NCBI RefSeq assembly: GCF_036373705.1
Contig: NC_089867.1
Coordinates: 23,329,823 to 23,393,822 of the forward strand
Length of the DNA stretch: 64,000 nt
Reading direction: 5' to 3'
Source: Amia ocellicauda
Lineage: Eukaryota; Chordata; Actinopteri; Amiiformes; Amiidae
The notes below the pieces were generated by a model. That model saw only the letters and a list, made by a program, of their open reading frames with translations. It was not told where the DNA came from and did not search any database. Shown here one piece after another: positions 48,996 through 62,154 of the stretch; the stretch's first letter is position 1, and each line of letters begins with the position of its first letter. A program made the translations under genes and the position numbers.

Positions 48996-51900
48996 GTAAG
49001 TTGGTTAATTTATTAAAACGTATATTACTGAATTATAACAATGTTGTAACAATCCTGCACCCAGCTCACTTGACAGTTAACAGTAGAAAAAATACATCTA
49101 CTGGAAATAATACATAGTGGATTAGAGTAGGAGTCTCATTAAATAAGATAGTTCTTCGAAAAGGAAGTATTCCTCGTTAGAATCTGAATTATGATCATTC
49201 TAGGAGTTAGCAGAACTTAATTGCATTCTTCAGACAATGTACTATTATCTATTTCGGGTGCCAAAGAAATAATGAACATATATTTTAATCTGCTAGTTTT
49301 AATGTAATTAATTACAGTGCTTTGACAGAACCACACAAGTATAGGTCAAATAACATGACAAGCGTTACATAATCGCAATTACAATACATACATTTCATTT
49401 CTATACCCATATAAAGGTAACAGCCAGGAGATGAAAAACTAAAGAACAAGCCAATTAGGATTGATTGCTTTTGACTCTACATAATATCTGATGGGTCTAA
49501 GAAGTTAATCATGATGGGAGACGTACTGAATAGCTGGCAGCGACCAGAGAACCATTTCTTTGGATAAGACAAGGTAGAGATAAAGATATGGACTCTCTAT
49601 CAGTGGCTAAAAAACACAATGTGCCATTCAAAACCTTTTATAGCAGCCATGTGGTTATGGCAATTTATGAGTTTTACTGCAATATGAAGTGGTTTAATGG
49701 CTTTTAGTGTGAAATTTGTTAAACCATTGTTGAGCATAACTGTGCATAACTATCAAGGTGATGGCCAAACCGAAACATTGCCCTATCCTCTTTAAATTAT
49801 TGTCAGAAATTGCGCAGTAAATGTGTATAAGGAATGGCTTTGTGGTGGAAAACATCTTGGAATTTGGTATAGTATTTATCTGGGAGAAGTCATTCACCAA
49901 CACATGAATGAAACGGTTTGCTTTGAAATGGTAAGCAGATCAGGCCCCCAGAGTTCTCCTGGCAATTTGTTAGCCTGGAGCTCGGAGAGCAGTAAGAAGT
50001 GCAAAGAGTTTATCTGCGAACCAGGAAGAATCCCACGAATCCCGGAGGAATCAGGACTAATACACTTGCAAAAACCCAGCTACACCAACCCTTTGTTTTC
50101 ATTTTCTATGTACTTAATAAGACCAAAACTATGTCTTCTGCATGGTACACAACTGTACTTAAAAGGCATCACCTTAGTATACATTATTGTGCATTTTTGA
50201 CTTTGTGAATGCATTAACACAACACAAACTCCAAATGAGTTCAAGAATATGAGCAGTGAAACAACTGGCGTATCAGTTAAATCACAGGCATGCCTGTCTT
50301 TCACTAAGGGAATGTATTCTGCACTCGTGTTTGGCTTTGTTCCCGTTGCAGTGGTGGTCCTCATTAGGAGCTATGATTAAAATGTATTTTTACATCTCGT
50401 GATTATGTCTTGGATAAATAAAATCTTAAAATAGCATTAATTCATACTTCCCAACATTAATTCTTAATACAATACTTATTGTTAATTGATATAGAGATGC
50501 AAATGTGGTCCCCACTGGATTTCCCTTTATTGTTATTTTGTTTTGTTTTTAGGAAAATGTACTTAACTTTATTTTGGTTGGGTTATTTCAATTGGGAGTT
50601 ATTATGCAGTGTAATAATGAGATTAAGTATTTTTCTTTTCACAAAATCCCAGTTAAGTCAATTAGTCAGAAATGACATAAATCCCTGTTTACGGGCTCTT
50701 CTATATAAACAAACACAGAGTTAAGGAGACCTATAGAGACTTTAAAAAACTCATTATCCAGTAAAATGGGAAACAAGGGAAAAAAGCTGACTGAAAATAG
50801 GAGTAATTGGTTCATAGGAAGGGCAGTGTCCTTCATCGCTGCACAGAGAGATCATCATTGGTTTTATAAGTCACCCTAAATGACACATTTCTGAAGCCCG
50901 GGACAATTGATCTCTTCTCCAAGACCCCTGGTGTGCGGTATCTGGAATACATTTTCTCAGCCATGTTGCTGAAGCGTGTACAAGGATATTTCAAGAAAGG
51001 GCAGGCAAAGGTCCTGGGAGGTCCTCTACAACTAGCTAGAAATACAGTGAGTAAGAACAGGTTAAGAGACCTGCTGCTGTTTATAGTTTTAAATTCTTTT
51101 CCACCATTTCAAAGCTAAACTCACTAACACCACAGCAAAACTATCTCACAGTGAGAAGACAGAAATGAAGCTGCTACCAACTCTTATACAGTAACCTACT
51201 GTTCAGTCAAAGATTTTACTCACACATTGTCTTGCAAGAACCTTTACAACCCTGAGAACCCACACAATTGTCAATGTTCACATTCCAGCAACAAACAGTA
51301 GATTCAGTTACTAACATTATTAATAATAATCTATGTATTATACATTTAAAACTGTGATAGATACCATATTAACCATCCTACAATATACATTTATTTTTTA
51401 TTTTTGACTGACTGGTACAGCTAAGCCTATCACCATCCCATTATTCACCTATTAAGGTTTATTGATGATTTTAATCTGTTTGATCTTAGCAGAAATGTAG
51501 TTTTATTACAATAAAGTACAGAGAGAGAGCAAGTAGATATGTGTGGATGACCTGGATGAGATGCTAATATTTAATTTTCATCTTAATACTGAAGTATAGA
51601 TTAAATAATAACAGATGAAAATTAAAGCTTCACTACAGAAAACGGCAGAGGAGGCAGGCGGCACCATGTTGAATTTCCCAATTGAAACTGGCCTCTTTCT
51701 GATGTTTGTAACGCCTGCCCTGTGGTTTCCCCTGTCCCGTCTGTCTAGGATGGCAATTTCGCCTTCCCCCTGGACACAGTGATGCAGCTGAAGTGTCTGA
51801 TGGACGGTGACATTGGGACAAACCCTCGCTTGGCACAAACCAGCGCTGCGGTGATCTGTGCCAACCCCGCTCTGCCCGAGGACTTCCGGCCTGTGTGCCA

Positions 51901-51996
51901 GAGCCAGGGGGCAGATCTGGTTTTCTCCCGACTGGGTGAGTGCTGCGGGGGGCACAGAGTGTCAACCCAGATATGGAAATGGAATGACAGAAAGGT

Positions 51997-52050
<54 letters not shown>

Positions 52051-53314
52051 GTGTGCGTGTGTGTGCGTGTGTGTGTGCTTCTGTATCTGGGTGAGTAACA
52101 CTGATTCTGGAAGAATACCACTGAAAAACTAGGTCTGCTCAGTCTTGACATCAATCCAAATGAACACTTCTGGGATCAGCTGGAACTAGGGATGACATCT
52201 ATCACAAGAAATACACAAAGCACTGAGGCTGGAGGTGGCCTTATAAACTATAATATGCTTGGTTCTCTTATATGTGTCATATTGATTATATTTTGGGGTA
52301 AAAATAGCTTCTATAAGGAATTTGTAAGTCTGACTGCTTCTACGTGTGGCATGAACAATGGTACGATACTGACTTTAGCACATCCTCTGTTTACAGAGTT
52401 GTTGTATTGTTCCTAATGACCTACACTGCGGGCAAACACCCCCACAATGGGCTTAATCATTTCCCAAGCCAGCCAGGTAAAATTATGCTATACACAGGTG
52501 TTGCCTCACTGAAAGGTCAGACAGAGAAGTGATAAGAACAAATAAAGAGACTGACGGCGTCCCAGAGTCGTAAACTCACAGCACACAAGTGACAAATTCA
52601 AATGATATAGATATAGAGGAGACCATCAGTGTGAGCGCTCTCTCAAAATCAGGTCGCCAGTAAAACATGTGAATGTTTATCTGATTATTGTATTGTTACT
52701 GAATGACAAAATGGAAATGTGTCACTGGGTGTAACGAGTCTTAAAGCTCAAGCAGCCTGGCATTGTGCGTCCTCAGCCACAGAGACGACCCCATTCGAAG
52801 AAGAAAAGACCGCAAAGCCTGTCACAAGTGTGTCGTGACCCAGAGAACCATTCACTTCAGTGTCCATTCATTTCCACAGCTATTTTATATATATTTATAT
52901 TCTTTCAGAGAAGCTATGAACAAGAATCTTCTGAATAGAAAGTCTAGCAAGCAAAAGTCTCCCTGAGTGCCATATAACACTGAACGTTGGTGTAACATTT
53001 AGACTGCTGATGTTTTATTTCTGGGAGGATTTAGAGTAGGGCGAATACATTTTTATGATGATGACGATGGTGATGCTTATTAAACTGTATGAAACAATTT
53101 AATCCCTCATGAATCATCCCTGAATTCAATTCGTTATCCCGGGCTAGCACAGAGCAGAGGTCAAACCCAACCTAAATTATCTGATTAAATTAATATACAT
53201 AGAATGGTACAATGTCATATATATGTGATATTTCCTTCTGTTCCAGCGAAGGTGACGACCCAACCTGACCTCTGTGAAATCTGTGCGAACGCTGCTTGCA
53301 CTGGATGTCTATAA
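48927..53314 (+). CDS. guca2b: uroguanylin precursor (three exons)
   Basis: Exons 48927-48995, 51749-51935 and 53247-53314 join to a 107-residue precursor with intron phases 0 and 1, as in the guanylin gene. The hormone activates guanylyl cyclase C in intestine and acts on renal salt handling. The signal peptide is about residues 1-19 (MKAFPVFLLCSCFVWNSQS). The propeptide starts VTVVDGNFAFPLDTVMQLK. The mature end PDLCEICANAACTGCL has four cysteines at 95, 98, 103 and 106 and the extra C-terminal Leu typical of uroguanylin. It closely resembles uroguanylin known from eel. Asn in place of the aromatic residue at position 100 also favours uroguanylin over guanylin or renoguanylin. An extra Cys at 39, absent from the neighbouring guanylin, makes the number of propeptide cysteines odd. 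Confidence 0.94.
48996..51748 (+). other. uroguanylin intron 1
   Basis: A 2,753-bp GT-AG intron, much longer than the 806-bp first intron of guanylin. AT-rich; no exon, transposon end or RNA gene was recognised within it. Confidence 0.85.
51749..51935 (+). CDS. guca2b: uroguanylin exon 2 (propeptide)
   Basis: The acceptor is GTCTGTCTAG ending at 51748 and the donor GG then GTGAGT starts at 51936. The exon is 187 bp, the same length as guanylin exon 2, and encodes DGNFAFPLDTVMQLKCLMDG through VFSRL. Confidence 0.94.
51999..52077 (+). repeat. (GT)n microsatellite in uroguanylin intron 2
   Basis: About 79 bp of GT units with a few CGT interruptions in the 3' half. It begins 64 bp after the exon 2 donor. 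Confidence 0.95.
53247..53314 (+). CDS. guca2b: uroguanylin exon 3 (mature peptide)
   Basis: The acceptor is CTTCTGTTCCAG ending at 53246. The exon encodes AKVTTQPDLCEICANAACTG, then Cys, Leu and TAA. Confidence 0.95.
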
Positions 53315-54526
53315 ATGGTTTGTTGCCGTCCTTCCCTTAGGACATCAGCTACACATGTCCTGGGAATCTGCCTGCCCTGCAGACACACCAAACTCAGCGA
53401 TTCCTCTACAGACAGTTTAACTGAATCATCATGTAATCTCCATTCCCAGTGATCAGCCTGCTTTGCTTAATCCAGACACCAGGGCCAGCTCTGTGTGCGT
53501 TCTGGACACATCTGAAATGTGTTCTGTACAGCACAGTGGACACGAACTGGGAAGCAGGATGTAGTGTCCAAGCTGTGTCCAACATATTCTCACTAATGGA
53601 GCTCTGTCCAATGGAGCTGGGTATCCCAAACACCACCGGAAATGGCAATGGTTTGAGGATCCCAAGCAGGAAAAGCTTTCTTTTAAAAAAAAAAAAAAGC
53701 TAGATGTTAGCCCGGCTTTCCATTACTTTCTTTAAAATGCTGTGTAGATAACCCTTAGAACTGTGTAAAAGATAGCAACGAATAAGAAAAAGCTGCAGAT
53801 AACCCTTTGATCCTGAGAAGAGATTGTGCACAGCCTTCTCAGATAGCTCTAAATGAAAATCAGGTGTTACCGAATCAAGATCCTGAGAAACCACAATTAG
53901 AAAATTATCTACGAGAAATTCTTAGTTTTTTATCGTTGACTGCCACACTCACTTGGGGTTTGTTTTTCCTGAAGATGGAAGCACAGACTGTTGCCAAGTG
54001 TTTCACGCGTACTCAAGGAGGATCTGCGCTGGCGATTTAACTGGCGGCTTGTTTTCGCTCCTTACAAGTACATGCTGACAATAGATGTTTTGTATATGAC
54101 CCTTATTATTTTGTGTGAAGCTGTAAAGTTATAATGGAGTAATAATTAACTCTAGACAGAGATAAACTTCAATGACTTCAATGATACAGAAAATACACAA
54201 ACCAATCGCACCCACTGTTGATAAACATTGCAGCACGTTGTTCCAGAGAAGGGTCACGCGGTGCGGTGTGTGCTCTTGTTGTGTGTGGTGTTGTTTTTTC
54301 TGGTAGAAGTAACAGTGGAAGCAAACATATCAAAGCAATCAAAATAAGAGTTGTCTGTCTCTAATAAAACCATTTTATCATGCAATAACAATATAAATGT
54401 TTTTAATACAATATAAAGCATGAATTCTCCACATACATGTGAAGAATGTGAGTCTATGAATATAGTTCTGTGAACGGTGAGTGTATGTACGTGTGTGTGT
54501 TTGTGTGCTTGTGCGTGTGCAGGTAT
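53315..54526. other. uroguanylin 3' flank
   Basis: Probably contains the 3' UTR. An A run lies at about 53684-53698 and the first clear AATAAA is at 54363-54368, about 1 kb after the stop. No further gene seen. Confidence 0.4.
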
Positions 54527-54527
54527 A

Positions 54528-54854
54528 CTCAACACAAATATAAACACAACATGTAAAGTGTTGGTCCCATGTTCCACGAGGTGAAATTAAAGATCCCAGT
54601 CATTTTCTTACACACAAAAAGCTTATTTCTCTCAAATTGGGTGCACAGTTTTGTTTACATCTCTGTTAGTGAGCATTTGTCCTTTGTCCATATAACCCAT
54701 CCACCTGACAGACAGGTGTGGCAGATCAAGAAGCTGATTAAAGTCTGATCATTGTCCCTTTATTTATGATTGTATTTCAATTGACTGACATGCTTATATG
54801 AACTGTAACTCAGTACAATATTTTAAATTGTTACATTTATATTTGCGTTCAGTG
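54528..54854 (+). mobile_element. short non-autonomous Tc1-like element
   Basis: A 327-bp element flanked by TA (54526-54527 and 54855-54856). The left side reads AATATAAACACAACATGTAA then GTGTTGGTCCCATGTT. The right side reads TTATATGAACTGTAACTCAG then a TTTATATTTGCG end. These are the two ends of a Tc1-type family common in fish, joined after loss of the whole transposase gene. Confidence 0.88.
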
Positions 54855-54856
54855 TA

Positions 54857-56594
54857 TATGTATAGTATATACACACACATTACTATTTACACTCACATAA
54901 TCATGTGTTAAAACACAGGCTTGCATTGTAAAAAAAGTAACTTTACTGCATTTAAATACAATTGTTCAATTAGTTTCCATCCTAAACACTTTTACAATAA
55001 ATGAGCTTCAGTCCTGCAGTCAATACTTTTACCACACTGCCACCGAGTGGATCAGTAACAGAAACACAACCAGGCTGGGGAAGAAGGTCTGAAAGTGAAT
55101 CAAGTTCAAGATCGTTTTGCTTCTTGTGTAAATTTCATAGTAACTCCTTATTGTCTTATATCATTTAAAACCTTTCCGTTTCAAATCAGTTGAGAGCAGA
55201 TATATTTTGTTCATGGATGTTTGGGCTCAGACCTGTGCAAACACTTGATTCTTGAACTAAAGAACAACTAGAATCAAATATACAGTATATATAGACACAG
55301 TGTCAAAACATCCAGATTCACAAAACATATGAAGCCTATATTTCCGGGCCTCCGGGCAAGTCTCTTGTTCCTGGAAATGCCCTGTGTCTCCTGACATTTG
55401 TTTTAGCCAAAATCAATTACTTTATTGATGCTTTAATTTGCTTAGCCTGGCATCTGCAAATTTTCCTCTGAACAAACCATTAAAAAGAGCAGGTTAAGCA
55501 CATTACCTCTAATTAATGTCAATCGGGTCATTGAAAGAGCAGATGGAATTAAACCTGTAACTGGGCTGGACATCCCTGGGATAGATATCTCACATCAAGA
55601 CATTTCATTAAAAAAAAATTAAAGCACAAGGGAAAAAATGTAAGATAATTAATGAAGAGTCTAGAAAACAATAGTAAAATATGCCAAACAGGTGGGTAAA
55701 TTCAGTAAAGTATAGCCAGCTTACCATGCTTGAACAGTACAGTCATCGGGGCGAAAGACCAGGCACTGGGAGAAGCATTTAAACTGAAAAAGCACAAATC
55801 AATTTATAAACCATTGGTTCTTACAGGTTAATTTATATTTTATAATCTGGGTGATTTTGGAACATGTGCGAGGGAGATGCCACTTTCATGGCACTTTCAG
55901 GAGCACAATGCGGCTGTAAACGATCAGAGCAGTCATGTGACCTCCAGTGACCCGCCATAGTGCAACTTCTGCGTGTGTCGCTACCTCAGCCTCTTATCTC
56001 TTGATACACCTTTTGCTGCACAATGCAACTTCAGCTTCAAACTGACCACATCAATGGAGAGCTTGGATGGAATAAAATCCAGCATGCAGTGGCCAGTGCC
56101 ATGGTATGCCCTTCAGTGCACCCTTAATATAACTTATAATTTCCTTTTCATCATTTTAAACAGTAGGACTTTTAAGTATAAAATTGCATAAGGAACTTAT
56201 CTTATTAAGGAACCAACTTTTTATCAATTACACAATGTAAAAAGTCAAATGTAAGCAAATGATTACTTCAATTAAGGTTCAATTAAGTAAGGCTTGAGTA
56301 GGTTTGAGCCAGGACTCATCCAAATGCGTAAATATTCATTATGGCCAGCAGAGGGCGCCATTTCATTTCAGAAAAGCAACCAAATCTATCTATGTTACAC
56401 AGAAACAATATAAGCTATTTAACATATTTAAGAGGTCAAAGGTGAAGGTCAAGGTGCTTGATCCATTTTTTAAGTAAAACCATGATCCTCTTCACAAACA
56501 TTGTTTTGTATTACTGATCCATTGGAACCAAACACATAACAGCTCCCTATCAGCGGGCAGAAATTAAAAGAAATATTATTTCTGCTAATAGATA

Positions 56595-56655
<61 letters not shown>

Positions 56656-59600
56656 TAAGCTTTGAAAGTGAATAAATGTTTCTGTTTTGTACCTCTGGAA
56701 TGGCCAACAGTCAAATGTCATCATTCTCCGAAAGAGAGGTTTCTTATTAGTGTTATTACCTGTTGAAAATGTTGGGGTCCCTGCTGCCCAAAATAAATCT
56801 GCAGCCCCAACACAGATGTTGATGATTTATTATAGACGTACGAATAGTCATACATTTGCATTATTCAAAAGATCTAATAGTTTGAACTTGATATGGGTTG
56901 AATAAGATGTTTGCACTCATGTTTTCCTTTGGTGAATGGGAAGGGAAACAGCGTGTTGTCGGACTGCCTGAAGGACTTCCAAATACACTTCAGTGAAGGA
57001 ATTACAGCCCCCACACAATACCCCAATCCGCCCAGACGCCAGGGTGTTCTGCTAAACTTGCTAGTCCACAACTTTGTTTATCCGACTGTATATCTTCCAG
57101 AGAATATGAGGAGCAGACCCAGATCAAGAAGTGTGAAACCAGGGTTCGAGTCTCGCCATGGCCGGAACCACTAAATTGTTAAAGTACATACACACAGTAT
57201 AAAGAAGTACTGAATTCTGATTTCAGAAATACTCTGAAAACTGCTGTAGATGCTTGTTCCCAAGACATTTGTGAAACTGAACTGCTCAGATCTCAACGTG
57301 TTTCATAAACTGGTACCCCTCCCCTTGACAGCGACTAAAAAGTTGCCCATTAGTGATGCAGAGGTGGGGATGTACGGAACAAGTCTGGCGTGGCTCATAT
57401 CGACACAAGACATCTGAATCTCAGAATGAGGAGCTGGGTCAGTGCTTATTTCTGACTTTCCATAAAAGAGTTAAATTAAAGAGATTCATTCAAATAAAGA
57501 CTAGGACTTCACTGAGCAGGGCTGGTCTGGAATGTTTTACAGGAAAGGAACTCCAAACGATGCTTCTGTGGAATCAGGGAGAGCAGATTTGTTTTGACTG
57601 ATGTATTATCAAAATGTTTCAACTGTCCTGGACACTGAACCCAAAAATCGGAGTACTTTTGATTGTACAGTAAACAGGACCGCCATGAGAGAAAGCAGCA
57701 GAAAAAAGAAAGAATAAGAAAACGCTTGCCAAAACATGAGATCGTTCAAAAGAATGTGAACATAGCATACGTGTCCATTTCAGACCAGAGCTCAGCTTCT
57801 CTCACCGCGTATAAGCGCTCCAACTTTCAAACTGTCTCGAACAGCTGGGCGTTCTTTCAATCCCACGATGCTTTGCAGAAAAGCGTGTAGAAGGCGTCTC
57901 TGACAGCAACATTAATGGCATTGGCAGAGTGCAGTCAAGAAATTTTATCATTTTGACAAGGGACTCCGCGATAACATCCCTGCTGTACATCACAACCCTT
58001 CCAGCAGCCAGATGAGACACCGTAGCGGACATGTGCGATCACAATATGCAAGAAACGGCATGACAGTCTGACAAGAGTCGCGCATTTCAGTGACAGACGG
58101 GAGCGAAAACTAAAGAGACACGCTTAGTCGTGAAAGACAAACAAACAAATCAAACATTACTGTTATGCATAAAGCTCTGTTTTTTCTTTGGGTTTAAAAT
58201 GTTAATGTGTATGGTTTTACAATGGCCTGCTTCCCATTGACCTGAAGGCCGAAACTAACTGCGACAGGGAGAGCTCTGGATGTTAAAACGACAGGCAGAC
58301 AGAAGGATGGGATGATGACACGTGACAAAAGTGATATAAACCTAAAATGATCAAATAAGAAGTGAGAATAGGAAACTTGATCTTGTCAACCCTCTGCAAA
58401 AAATGTTTTTATTAAATTGACCTGCGGAAGCCAATATGTTCGCTAGCCAGAAAATACTGATACTGTTAATGCATTTCATTTGGTAAATTTGTTGCTGTTA
58501 AATGTTTAGACTTTTTTATAGTTTTTTTATTGTAGAAACAGACACATTCTGCATTGCGTGATTTTCACAGAACTACTTGCATTAAAAGAATGATTGCATT
58601 TATCGTAAGGTCAAAATAAATGTGTAATCTTTCAAGCAGCTCATTCGTTTATTTTTTAATACGTGGATTTAACCCTTTCCATGTTACATTCTTATTAAGG
58701 ATTGAGAAATTTGAAATAACAAAATAACAACACGAAGAATGAAAGTTACTTTCGACTTGGCACGTCAACATGTATCCAAAACTGTGCATTACAAATCACC
58801 CGCTAAAAAGTGAAGTAAACTCGAGTACATTTTCTCTCTCCCACGATATGCATTTTTATTTTATTGCACTTCTTTTTATAGACGGAGAGAAAAAAACAAA
58901 CCTTTGTCGTGGTGAGAAATTAAAGATGGTTCCTCGTGTGGGATTTTAAATACCAACATGGTATAGACAAAGGGCTCTTCATCGTGTTCGCGAGGGTACT
59001 TCAATTCTGAAACGAAGGAAGCAAATTAAATACCCTCTAGGGAGTCAATTAAAGCACACCACTATTTTTCAAAGGCCTAGTAAAACATAGCAGGGCTGAC
59101 CACGGTAACTTCACAGAAAATACGTCGCTATTACATGGCCTTGCTGTCATAAAGTATTTCATAACCTCTTAATTATAGTGTGCGACGAGGAAAATAACGG
59201 TTTAATGATAGAATGACATGGGCCTGGAGGAGTTCTTCTGGTCTGGTTTTGTTTTCAAAAGCATGGAGCTTAAGCTTGATTTCATCCCACAGTGTTTGCA
59301 GGAAAATATTAGGTGTGTAACTTTGTCAATATTTGGCAGTTTCACCTCAGTTGTTTTGCTTGAATTGTAGGCATGTAGAACAACAGATTGGACCGAGTGC
59401 GTGTCAAGTAATGCATAACAGCTCAGGTCAAAACAGAACGATGGGCCAGCAGGTATCGTCCGCACAGGCAGGTTTCCAGGCATTGCCAATAATCTGTTAC
59501 CTTTACCATAACCATATTGTCTGGGCTATAGTAAGTATTGGGTTAAGAGGCTGGGATTTACGGCAGGCGTCCAATGATTTCTAAATCAAACTGTCTTGCT

Positions 59601-61013
59601 CGCAATATTGCGAAAAGTATGAGAAAATAATGATGTATGCAACTGCTGACTAACCACGGTAACCGTGCTAACCAAACCTCATTTGGGGTCAAATGTTTTT
59701 CAGATCAAAAGTCAAATGTTTTTCAGTCCACAACACTTTGCACCTATTCAATCTCCCTTCATTATTTTCTGCGTTCTTTAAAGTAATGCAGACACTGAGG
59801 GGATTTATCAAAAAACAATAAGGCAATCCATTTCTGGAAATCTAAGGCTTTTTGGCACTTCCAACATATTCTCAGTGAATTACTAGGTTCAGTCCTTTAT
59901 ACTAAATCACTTTTGCATCGTATCTTGGGGTCCCTGCAAGAGAAATAACTGCTTTTATGAAGGTTAGTTATGAATACCCCATTTTGTTCAAACATTTTCT
60001 TATTTTTCTTGTCCAGGCTGTGCTTTTTCTCAACGTATTTCAGCACCACTTGATTTAATGTATCCGTTTTTTTTTTTATCACTACCTGTATTTTTTGTGT
60101 ACTTGATCTTGAGGTCTCTAAGCTCATAGACATCATAGACTCCGGCTTAAACAATAAACACAGACAGGAGAGCAAGCAAGAAATACTCTTGTCCGTTTAG
60201 ACACCTACAGTGTGCGATCACACTTCTCCCAATCCCTGGCTTTACAGGCACGTTTCAATAACACTTCATGAAACAAGCAGTCTGGTCACTAAACCTCCGC
60301 AATGGAAGAGGAGACATGTGACAAAACGTTGTGGGTCTTGATGTAATATAGCAAACAGGGTTTCATAATCTGTTGAACACTACATGACTAGATGACTCTT
60401 CTGCGCGTTACCACAATTTCAGACAAATAACTGACAAAACGAAGAGTCACAAATTGTGCCCGATGTTTGAAATCTTTCTCTTTAGGAGTGCACCATGTTC
60501 CACTGTCATTAGAATCAAGACAATTGCGTATTGTAGGCAGTATTTTAGTCCAAATCCCCTGTGGTAGACATGGCCTCCTCCTAGTGTCACATGACTAATA
60601 ACTGCTACAATAATGTTTCTCAAAGCTTTACTCCATGAGGTTTACTTGTCGCAATGAATACAGAAACATCCAGTCTGAAGCAGAACACAACCTGCCTCTG
60701 TGTCTTGGAGCTTGACTAAAAATTATGAACAGTTTATGAAGTCAAGCAGCGACCAAGGACAACAATTGGACACTTACTGGCTTCCGATCTTGAGCCCTCA
60801 GCGAAACTGAAAAATCTTCATTGGTGTGAAACTCGCTCAGTACAAATCAAGGTACAAGCCTATATTCAAATAATATCAGACCTCAGCAGGGTACACAATG
60901 CTCCTATTTTGTTGGCAGTGCTTAACAGAAAGAAAAATACAGAAACGTCTGTGTTATGTTGTTAAGGTACAATGCTTCAGTTGAAGCAACCCTTCGGGTC
61001 CCAGTGAATCAGG
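54857..61013. other. intergenic, no gene seen
   Basis: No supported exon. Contains the AAT microsatellite at 56596-56655. The part 57000-58130 is somewhat richer in CpG and in unique-looking sequence and could include a distant promoter, but nothing specific was found. A lone B-box-like GGGTTCGAGTC lies at 57142-57152. Confidence 0.4.
56596..56655 (+). repeat. (AAT)n microsatellite
   Basis: About 20 uninterrupted trinucleotide units. Confidence 0.95.
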
Positions 61014-61073
61014 CACCCCAGTGAGCGCTTCCAGTAACAGATGAGGCTTTTCAACAGGAGACAGGCCCCGGAA
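61014..61073 (+). repeat. 60-bp direct repeat, copy 1
   Basis: Starts CACCCCAGTGAGCGCTTCCA and ends GACAGGCCCCGGAA. It matches 62095-62154 at 59 of 60 positions. No terminal structure or coding role was recognised. Confidence 0.92.
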
Positions 61074-61448
61074 TTTCCTGGAGCTTTTCACAGCGCATCG
61101 CAGATTGTTTTTATCCTGTCCAAGTCATAAGGGTCAAATATCAGTTTCATCTGGATATGATTCGCAATGTGCATATCAGATATATTCATAAGATCTTATT
61201 AATATCAGTCGTCATTACAGAAACTCCTTAGACAATATAGTTAATAATTATTAGGTCAATATTTGCAGTTATTAATCAATTATTATTGTTTCAGTTCATT
61301 TTAAAACACTCCCATAAACATACATTTGTAATTATTTTCATAGTATTAGGAACAATTCCCAATATAATTTTGAATACATTCTTTTTACATCTATTTTTTT
61401 CGTATTCGTCTATATCAACATCGATGTTATTATTAATTTCAACCATTA

Positions 61449-61487
<39 letters not shown>

Positions 61488-62094
61488 CTCTCAAGCTGCT
61501 TGGCAGGCGAGCGGGGGGAGCTGAGAACCACAGACACTATCACTGCACCCGCCCCCCCTCCTTCTCTCCTATTCGTGGGGGGTTTCTTATTTCTTCTGTC
61601 TGCTTGATACTTTCTGAACCTGATAACTGCCAAACAGTTTCGTAAATTTAATTTTCATTTCTCATTGAATTATTTATAGAACATTGCATTAATTTACACC
61701 AAGTAAATTCCTTATTTTCTTTGTATTCTCTTTCAGTTACCTTCAGAACCTCTTGTGCTGAAAACAGCAGCACATTATTATTATTATTTTTTTAAACAAA
61801 CTCCTTTTCCAGCTTCTCAAGCCTTATCAACTCTCAAACCCTCTTAAACTTTAGTTAACATCGCTCTGCATCCTAACAGCTGTTATATTGATCAATTTGT
61901 ACTATAACCATTTATACATATATAAAAGACCTGTTTTTTTTTAATAGCATTCTGTATAAATACTATAATTCTATTTTTATTCATTATTTAAGACTCTCTT
62001 AATCTTATTCTGTATCGTGCAATACAAACGTACAAATAAACACATACTAATTTATATCCAACGTAAGTTCGGATATTAGTTTTGTTGGGCATTT
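61074..62094. other. segment between the 60-bp repeats
   Basis: About 1 kb of T-rich sequence with a CT microsatellite at 61452-61484 and a C/G-rich patch at 61495-61585. The sequences just inside and outside the two repeats differ, so this is not a simple tandem duplication. Confidence 0.5.
61452..61484 (+). repeat. (CT)n microsatellite
   Basis: About 16 uninterrupted CT units. Confidence 0.95.
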
Positions 62095-62154
62095 CACCCC
62101 AGTGAGCACTTCCAGTAACAGATGAGGCTTTTCAACAGGAGACAGGCCCCGGAA
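62095..62154 (+). repeat. 60-bp direct repeat, copy 2
   Basis: Starts CACCCCAGTGAGCACTTCCA; the only difference from copy 1 is GCGCTT versus GCACTT. Confidence 0.92.

Noticed and set aside
51745..52101. 118-codon minus-strand frame with a long His-Thr run
   Set aside because: It is the GT microsatellite translated backwards, continuing into the antisense of uroguanylin exon 2.
57115..57175. tRNA-like B box GGGTTCGAGTC
   Set aside because: Isolated; no A box and no SINE body nearby.
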